Below, piece after piece: positions 58,408 through 64,000 of a stretch of 64,000 nucleotides of DNA (the stretch's first letter is position 1; the number at the start of each line of letters is the position of its first letter). Below the pieces are notes generated by a model. It was given only the letters and a program-made list of their open reading frames with translations, had not been told where the DNA came from and ran no database searches. Location of the stretch: contig NZ_LGAP01000024.1 in the NCBI RefSeq assembly GCF_001270265.1, positions 44,619 to 108,618 on the forward strand. The letters run 5' to 3'. Origin of the DNA: Ensifer adhaerens. Lineage in GTDB: Bacteria; Pseudomonadota; Alphaproteobacteria; Rhizobiales; Rhizobiaceae. A program made the position numbers and the translations under genes.

Positions 58408-58471
58408 TTTAAATGAGCGCAAAACACGGGCTCCGAATATGCGCGAATCGTGTTTGACGGAAACGACAGCA

Positions 58472-60113
58472 ATGAAGGCGCAGACGCAGGAGATTTTACC
58501 CCCGCACGATCGCCAGACCGATATGCGCAAATTGTGCCTGCTGCTGGCGCTGGATGCACTGTTGCGGGAAAACAGCGTCAGCCGGGCAGCCGTCAGCGTC
58601 GGCCTCCAGCCTTCCGCCATGAGCCGGCTACTATCCCAGTTGCGCGAGGAATATCGCGACCCGCTGTTCCTGCGCACCGGCCACGGCCTGCGACCGACAC
58701 CCCTCGCCGAAACGCTGCGATCTGCTGGCGCTGGATGCACTGTTGCGGGAAAACAGCGTCAGCCGGGCAGCCGTCAGCGTCGGCCTCCAGCCTTCCGCCA
58801 TGAGCCGGCTACTATCCCAGTTGCGCGAGGAATATCGCGACCCGCTGTTCCTGCGCACCGGCCACGGCCTGCGACCGACACCCCTCGCCGAAACGCTGCG
58901 ATTGCGGGGGCGCGCCCTTGCCGCGGAGGCGGAAGCTCTTTTCGAACGACCCGGCCGAACCGTGACGCCGGATCCGCAGGAACAGAGTGGCTGGGAAGGG
59001 GTTGGCCTGATCGCGGCGCCGCCGCTCGCCGCGCGGCCAAGCCTGATGCTGGACGGCGAGCCGACCCCGGAAGCCTTTGCCGCCAAGCTCGCGCTTATCG
59101 GCGACGATGCGGCACCGCAACGGCGGCTGGCCCGCAGCATCGCAACCATCGGCACCGGTGCCGGCCGCAGCCGACCCTTGAGCGAAGCGGAAGCGGAAGA
59201 AGCGCTGATGATCATCCTGGCCGGGGAGGCGGACCCGGTGCAGATCGGCGCCCTGATGGTGGCGCTGCAATATCGCGGCGCGACCGCCGGAGAGATCGCC
59301 GGGTTCGTGCGGGCGATCCGCCGCCATGTCGGCGCTGTCGCCGCCGGCAGCGGTGCGGCAGATCTGGACTGGCCGTGCTATCTCTCGCCGAAGCTCAAGA
59401 CCGCACCGTGGTTCCTGCATGCAGCAAGGCTGGTCGTAAGCGCCGGCTACCGCGTCCTGTTGCACGGCCACTATGGCCAGGATGGCACTGAGCGCGGCAA
59501 GCTCGAAATCGCCGCCACCCGCGCCGGGATCGCCATCTGCGTATCGCTTGAGGAAGCCAACATCGCTTTGGCGACAACCGGGATTGCCTATCTGCCGCTA
59601 CCGGCACTGTCGCCGCAGATCTATCGCCTGCTCGGCCTCTACGGGCTGATGGAAATGCGCATCCCGCTTGGCTCCGCGGTGCATCTGATCAATCCCATGG
59701 GCGCGCGCACGAGCCTGCTTGGCGTCGCCAACTCCGCCGCCCGGACGCTGAGCCGGGACATCGCCTTGCTGCTCGGCGTAAGAGATCTGACGATCCTCGG
59801 CAACACCCGCGACCATGCGGAGTTCACCCCCTATCGCCAGACACCCTTGTTTCGGCTGGTCGTCGGCGAGGCCCACGACCTGGTCATTCCGGCCCTGCCG
59901 GCGCCACCGACCGAAGCGCGCACCGGCCTCAGCACGCGCGAATATTGGGAAGCGGTCTGGACCGGGGCGGCCCGCGACGAGCGGGCCGATTCGACGATCG
60001 TCACCACGGCGGTCGCTGCCCTTCTCAGTCTCGGCAATAGCTCGGGCTTCGAGGCGGCCTGCGAAACGGCGCGTGCGCTGTGGTCGGGCCGATCGCGCCA
60101 GATGGCGCGATAG
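58472..60113 (+). pseudogene. LysR-type HTH fused to TrpD2-like domain, frameshifted by duplication
   Basis: The reading frame from ATG 58472 (or in-frame ATG 58439) gives MKAQTQEILPPHDRQTDMRK and a LysR-like helix-turn-helix (SRAAVSVGLQPSAMSRLLSQ, FLRTGHGLRPTPLAETL), then shifts frame at 58721 because a 181-bp segment is duplicated. The second copy continues in the correct frame to 60113 through an anthranilate phosphoribosyltransferase-like (TrpD2/YbiB) domain (SEAEAEEALMIILAGEADPVQIGALMVALQYRGAT, INPMGARTSLLG). Without one copy the gene would code for 486 residues. A TTG at 58743 could start a shortened protein that lacks the first part of the HTH. TrpD2 proteins bind nucleic acid rather than make tryptophan. 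Confidence 0.85.
58541..58902 (+). repeat. Exact 181-bp tandem duplication
   Basis: Bases 58541-58721 and 58722-58902 are identical over 181 positions and directly adjacent. The bases just outside (G before the first copy, T after the second) break the identity at once, so both borders are sharp and no microhomology is visible. Because 181 is not a multiple of three, the duplication shifts the frame of the host gene. Confidence 0.97.
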
Positions 60114-60126
60114 GACGCACCATCGC

Positions 60127-62190
60127 TCAGGCCGCCAGGCCCTTCTTGGCGAGCATTGCATCCGGGCTCGGCAGTTTGCCGCGGAAAGCCTTGTAGGCGT
60201 CCTCCGGATCGATCGAACCGCCGACCGAGTAGACGTTATCCCTGAGCTTGCGCGCCATATCCGGATCGAAGGGGTTGCCCGTCTCTTCGAAGGCAGCGAA
60301 GGCATCCGCATCGAGCACCTCCGACCACATGTAGGAATAATAGCCGGCCGAATAGCCGTCGCCGGAGAAGACATGCAGGAAATGCGGGCTGCGGTGCCGC
60401 ATGACGATCGACTTCGGCATGCCGATCTTTTCCAGCGTTGCCGCTTCGAGCGCCATCGGTTCACCCTGCGTTTCCGCCGTGTGATAGGCCATGTCGACCA
60501 GTGCGGACGACGTGAACTCGACCGTCGCGAAGCCGGAATTGAAGGTGCGTGCAGCAAGCACCTTGTCGAGCAACGCCTCGGGCATCGGTTCGCCGGTCTG
60601 GTAATGCACCGCATAGCGCTTGAGGATATCCGGCACCGTCAGCCAGTGTTCGTAGAGCTGCGACGGCAGCTCGACGAAGTCGCGCGAGACGCCCGTACCG
60701 GAAACCGAGGGGTAGGTGACATTGGATAGCATGCCATGCAACGCATGCCCGAACTCATGGAAAAGGGTGCGCGCATCGTCGAGCGACAGCAGCGCGGGCT
60801 TGCCTTCGGCGGGCTTGGCAAAGTTGCAGACGTTGTAGACGATCGGCAGTTCGCCGATGGCGCCGTTCTTCAGCGTCAGCTTGTGCTGCGACTGGAACGA
60901 ACTCATCCAGGCGCCGGAGCGCTTTGACGAGCGCGCGAAGTAATCGCCGAGGAACAACGCCACAAGCTTTCCGGCTGCGTCGCGGATCTCGAAAACGCGC
61001 ACATCAGGATGGTAGCCGGCAATGCCCTGCTTCTCCGTCGCGGTGATGCCGAACAGGCGCTGGGCAACGTCGAAGCAGGCGTCGATGATCTTTTCGAGCT
61101 GCAGGTAGGGCTTCAGCTCGCCTTCCGAGAAGTCGAACTTTTCGGTGCGCAGCTTTTCCGCATAGTGGCGCCAATCCCAAGGCATGACGTCGTGATTGCG
61201 GCCCTCCGTCGCGACCAGCGTGGCAAGATCCGCCTCTTCCTCCCGGGCACGGGCAACCGCCTTTTCCCAGACCTGCATCAACAGGCCGTTCACGGCTGCC
61301 GGTGTCTTGGCCATGGTGTTGTCGAGCTTCAATGCCGCGTAGTTGGCGTAGCCGAGCAGCTTGGCCTTCTCGGCCCGCAGCGCTAGCGTTTCAGCAATGT
61401 GGCCGCGATTGTCGGTTTCGCCACCATTCTCGCCGCGGGCGATCCAGGCGCGGAAAGCCTGTTCCCGAAGCTCGCGATTGTCGGAGAAGGTCAGAAACGG
61501 CTCGATGATCGAACGCGACAGCGTCACCGCATATTTGCCCTTTTCGCCGCGGTCGCTGGCGGCAGCGGCCATGGCGTCGCGCAGAAAATCCGGCAGCCCG
61601 GCCAGATCCTCGTCACTCGCGAGGAAGAGCACCCAGTTCTTCTCGTCGGCAAGCACGTTCTGACCGAACTTGGCGCCGAGGCCGGCAAGCGTTTCGTTGA
61701 TTGCCGCCAGCCGCTCCTGCTCATCCTTCGCGAGCTTCGCGCCGGATTTGACGAAACCTTTCCAGTGCCGCTCCAGCACCCGCGTCGCCTCCAGATCGAG
61801 ACTGAGGCTTTCGCGGTTCTCCCAGAGCGTGTCGATCCGCTTGAACAGCGCGGCATTCATGCCGATCTTGGAATAATGCCGGGACATTTTTGGCGCGATG
61901 TCGCGTTCCAGCGCCTGAATGGTTTCGTTGGTATCGGCGCCGGCCTTGTTCCAGAAGATCGAGGATATGCGCGACAGCTCATCGCCGGCGATCTCCAACG
62001 CGACGACGGTATTTTCGAATGTCGGCGCGTCAGGGTTTCCGGCGATTTCGTCGATCTCCGCCTCATGTGCCCGGAAGGCCGCTTCGAAGGCCGGCGCAAA
62101 ATCCGTGTCCTTCACCAGATCGAAGCGGGGCAGGCCCTCATGTCCGGTCCAGGTCGTCAGGGCAGGGTTGAGCGGGGTACTCGCGGTCAT
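60127..62190 (-). CDS. M3 family oligopeptidase / peptidyl-dipeptidase
   Basis: The 687-residue cytosolic zinc metallopeptidase has the M3 motif HEFGH at 478-482 with the third ligand Glu507 in SRDFVELPSQLYEHW, and the long helical N-terminal half typical of Dcp and oligopeptidase A. The substrate-binding Tyr/Gly region GDGYSAGYYSYMWSEVLDAD is also present. It cleaves short peptides; whether it acts as Dcp or OpdA cannot be decided from motifs. It converges on the LysR-TrpD2 gene with 13 bp between stops. Confidence 0.93.
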   Translation of the reverse strand: MTASTPLNPALTTWTGHEGLPRFDLVKDTDFAPAFEAAFRAHEAEIDEIAGNPDAPTFENTVVALEIAGDELSRISSIFWNKAGADTNETIQALERDIAPKMSRHYSKIGMNAALFKRIDTLWENRESLSLDLEATRVLERHWKGFVKSGAKLAKDEQERLAAINETLAGLGAKFGQNVLADEKNWVLFLASDEDLAGLPDFLRDAMAAAASDRGEKGKYAVTLSRSIIEPFLTFSDNRELREQAFRAWIARGENGGETDNRGHIAETLALRAEKAKLLGYANYAALKLDNTMAKTPAAVNGLLMQVWEKAVARAREEEADLATLVATEGRNHDVMPWDWRHYAEKLRTEKFDFSEGELKPYLQLEKIIDACFDVAQRLFGITATEKQGIAGYHPDVRVFEIRDAAGKLVALFLGDYFARSSKRSGAWMSSFQSQHKLTLKNGAIGELPIVYNVCNFAKPAEGKPALLSLDDARTLFHEFGHALHGMLSNVTYPSVSGTGVSRDFVELPSQLYEHWLTVPDILKRYAVHYQTGEPMPEALLDKVLAARTFNSGFATVEFTSSALVDMAYHTAETQGEPMALEAATLEKIGMPKSIVMRHRSPHFLHVFSGDGYSAGYYSYMWSEVLDADAFAAFEETGNPFDPDMARKLRDNVYSVGGSIDPEDAYKAFRGKLPSPDAMLAKKGLAA

Positions 62191-62311
62191 GGAAGGTCCT
62201 TTCGCATGCGGATGCCGGCCAGAGACCGGGAGGGAGCGCCCGTGAAGCCGCAGGCTGCCGGGCGGAAGAGCTTGAGGTGGTTGCTGGCGGCCTTGGCGTC
62301 AAGGCTCGTCG

Positions 62312-62953
62312 TCAAGGCTTGCGCAAACCGAGAAGGCCGGGGGCGGCGTGCCACACGGCCTGGACGGCAAAGCCGATGAACAGCAGGCCCGAAAGCCGGA
62401 CGATCGCCAGCTCATGGCGGCGATAGAAGCGCCGAACGACCGAAGCGCCGATGATGACGATCAGGATCAGGTCGGCAACGAGAAAGCCGATGAGCGAGAC
62501 GCCGAGCAGCATCGGCAAGGCGTCGAATTCCAATGCGTTGGCGGAGCCGGCGAGCAGGGCGGTGAAGGTCGCGAGCGCCACCGGATAGCCCTTCGGGTTG
62601 GTCAGGCCGAAGATCAACCCGCGCCGAAGCGGCCGCTCTACCGTGATCAGCGCCCTGTTTTCGCCTGTCGGCCGGGCGCGCAGGGCGGTCCAGCCGATCC
62701 AGCCGAGATAGAGGCCACAGAAGAGGCCGAGAATGTCGAAGATCGTCGTACCGACAGAACGCGCGCCGACGATCGCAACGAGCGCCAAGGCTGACCAGAG
62801 AATATCGCCGACGAGGTGTCCGCCCATGAACAATGCTCCGGCCTTGCGGCCCTGGCCGGCGCCGATGCCAAGCAGGGCGAGAAAGGCCGGCCCGGGAATG
62901 AGCGTGTAGGAGAGGGCGGCGAGAAAGGCACCGATCAGCAGCGTCTCGGACAT
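62312..62953 (-). CDS. LysE/RhtB family exporter
   Basis: The 213-residue inner-membrane protein has about six spans and the LysE/RhtB signature: N-terminal LIGAFLAALSYTLIPGPAFLALLGIGAGQGRKAGALFMGGHLVGD and GLIFGLTNPKGYPVALATF (about 113-131). Such proteins export amino acids or related small molecules; the substrate is unknown. ATG 62953 was chosen; an upstream in-frame ATG at 63052 would add 33 hydrophilic residues. A gap of 121 bp separates it from the M3 peptidase in the same direction. Confidence 0.88.
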   Translation of the reverse strand: MSETLLIGAFLAALSYTLIPGPAFLALLGIGAGQGRKAGALFMGGHLVGDILWSALALVAIVGARSVGTTIFDILGLFCGLYLGWIGWTALRARPTGENRALITVERPLRRGLIFGLTNPKGYPVALATFTALLAGSANALEFDALPMLLGVSLIGFLVADLILIVIIGASVVRRFYRRHELAIVRLSGLLFIGFAVQAVWHAAPGLLGLRKP

Positions 62954-63142
62954 GGCAGATCCCCGGTTGTGTCTGCGGGCCATTCGATCCGCAGCCGGCG
63001 ATTCCGTCAAGCGGAAAGACTGGCCGCTCAAACGCCGCGCCTGGCATGACAACGCGCCGGCGCGAGGCGGTATCGCAACGGGTCTGGATCGGCGGCATCA
63101 GCAACAAAACCGGCATCGCTCGAATGGCGCCCGCGCCAAGCA

Positions 63143-63235
63143 TCAGCGGAATCCTCCACCCGAACGATTGCCGAAGGTGAGGGCATCGATGGTGGCGCGA
63201 AGAAGCGCCGTGATCGTACGAATGAACTTGCGCAT
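63143..63235 (-). CDS. Possible 30-residue small protein
   Basis: A short frame starts at ATG 63235 with GGAGG ten bases upstream and reads MRKFIRTITALLRATIDALT followed by FGNRSGGGFR. It is amphipathic and basic at the start, with a Gly-rich end. It lies in the 485-bp gap (62954-63438) between the LysE gene and leuB, pointing away from leuB. No similarity was recognised; it could be a small membrane-associated peptide or chance. The rest of the gap shows no other gene. Confidence 0.35.
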   Translation of the reverse strand: MRKFIRTITALLRATIDALTFGNRSGGGFR

Positions 63236-63438
63236 GGGTTTCGGTCCTCCGGCCGGTGCGGCGCTGCCGGTTGCGTGCCGCCGTCGTCAGAATTCCATCC
63301 TTTTAAGGCAGGGCCTGTTTCGCCGGGAACGACGACCGGACGACAGCGACCGCGCACAATTCTTTCGTCGCGATCATTTCCCTCGATACGAAGTTGCGCT
63401 AAGACGCGCGCGAGTTTTCCCCGCGAGAAGGACCTTCC

Positions 63439-64000
63439 ATGACAGTGCGCAATCTCTTCCTTCTGCCCGGCGACGGCATCGGCCCGGAAGCCATGGCGGA
63501 AGTCCGCAAAATCATCGCCTACATGAACGCCGAGCTTGGCAGCGGCTTCGTGACGGACGAAGGCCTTGTCGGCGGCTCGGCCTATGACGCCCACGGCCAG
63601 GCGATTTCGGAAGGGGACATGGCCAAGGCGCTCGGCGCCGACTCCGTGCTGTTTGGCGCCGTCGGCGGTCCGAAGTGGGATGCCGTGCCCTATGACGTCC
63701 GTCCGGAAGCCGGTCTTCTCAGGCTGCGCAAGGACCTTGAGCTGTTTGCCAACCTGCGCCCGGCGATCTGCTACCCGGCGCTCTCCGCCGCCTCGTCGCT
63801 GAAGCCGGAACTGGTCGAAGGCCTCGACATCCTGATCGTGCGCGAGCTGACCGGCGGCGTCTATTTCGGCGAACCGAAGGAAATCATCGATCTCGGCAAC
63901 GGCCAGAAGCGCGGCATCGACACCCAGGTCTACGACACCTACGAGATCGAGCGCATCGCCGGTGTTGCCTTCGAACTGGCCCGCACCCGCAACAACCGCG
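63439..64000 (+). CDS. leuB: 3-isopropylmalate dehydrogenase (partial, 5' part)
   Basis: The frame starts at ATG 63439 with AAGGA about seven bases upstream and runs off the right edge after 187 residues. It begins TVRNLFLLPGDGIGPEAMAEV, the isocitrate/isopropylmalate dehydrogenase start, and has LFGAVGGPKWD, LRLRKDLELFANLRPA (substrate-binding arginines) and VRELTGGVYFGEP, which are typical of LeuB rather than isocitrate or tartrate dehydrogenase. It carries out the third step of leucine biosynthesis. About half of the expected 370 residues is present. Confidence 0.95.
   Translation, partial: MTVRNLFLLPGDGIGPEAMAEVRKIIAYMNAELGSGFVTDEGLVGGSAYDAHGQAISEGDMAKALGADSVLFGAVGGPKWDAVPYDVRPEAGLLRLRKDLELFANLRPAICYPALSAASSLKPELVEGLDILIVRELTGGVYFGEPKEIIDLGNGQKRGIDTQVYDTYEIERIAGVAFELARTRNNR

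Noticed and set aside
57224..59491. 755-codon plus-strand frame spanning the receptor remnant and the TrpD2 gene
   Set aside because: It is a chance joining: antisense over the receptor, then the true N-terminus of the LysR-TrpD2 gene, then out of frame after the 181-bp duplication.

Overview
The window looks like chromosomal DNA of a fast-growing rhizobium, most likely Ensifer/Sinorhizobium. The evidence is high GC content, the gene pair for export and synthesis of cyclic beta-1,2-glucan (ndvA, ndvB), an expR-type LuxR solo lying between pyc and ndvA (the order I recall from S. meliloti), and several rhizobial intergenic palindromic elements. No tRNA, rRNA, CRISPR array, insertion sequence or phage gene was seen. 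Species assignment is inference.

Layout. 1-9.2 kb is mostly housekeeping: a partial membrane protein, rpmF, a glutathione S-transferase, a 2H-phosphoesterase-like protein, mtgA, ispA, hisC and ispG, followed by a DeoR-VOC-MFS operon with helically phased repeats in front of it. 9.4-11.9 kb is a cystine-type amino acid ABC transporter interrupted by a mosaic palindromic element and a terminator-like hairpin. 12.2-28.8 kb holds pyc, expR, ndvA, opgC and the 8.6-kb ndvB, a unit for making, modifying and exporting periplasmic glucan. 29.1-35.8 kb is a LysR regulator divergent from four genes that together can take 2-aminoadipate semialdehyde to 2-oxoglutarate: hglS, a D-2-hydroxyglutarate dehydrogenase-like flavoprotein, amaB and an aminotransferase. 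36-38.1 kb is a cupin-type regulator and an omega-aminotransferase.

38.3-57.2 kb is the accessory catabolic region. A LacI regulator (48.6 kb) faces a glucose-type CUT1 ABC transporter operon that also carries a GMC flavoprotein and an SDR dehydrogenase. A second GMC gene, a Dabb protein and a glycerate kinase follow. A second LacI regulator (55.7 kb) heads an operon of Gfo/Idh dehydrogenase, CoA-transferase, enoyl-CoA hydratase and aldehyde dehydrogenase, divergent from a DUF993 aldolase-like gene. A 20-bp operator in front of the DUF993 gene is repeated, with one difference, 14 kb away in front of the second GMC gene. This suggests one split regulon for a substrate I cannot name, and it is the best candidate here for an undescribed pathway.

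57.2-60.1 kb contains two adjacent broken genes flanking a perfect iron-control (Irr/ICE-type) palindrome. One is a TonB-dependent receptor with a nonsense codon and a large internal deletion. The other is a LysR-HTH/TrpD2-like fusion frameshifted by an exact 181-bp tandem duplication, whose loss would restore a 486-codon reading frame. The window ends with an M3 peptidase, a LysE exporter, a possible 30-residue small protein and the 5' part of leuB.
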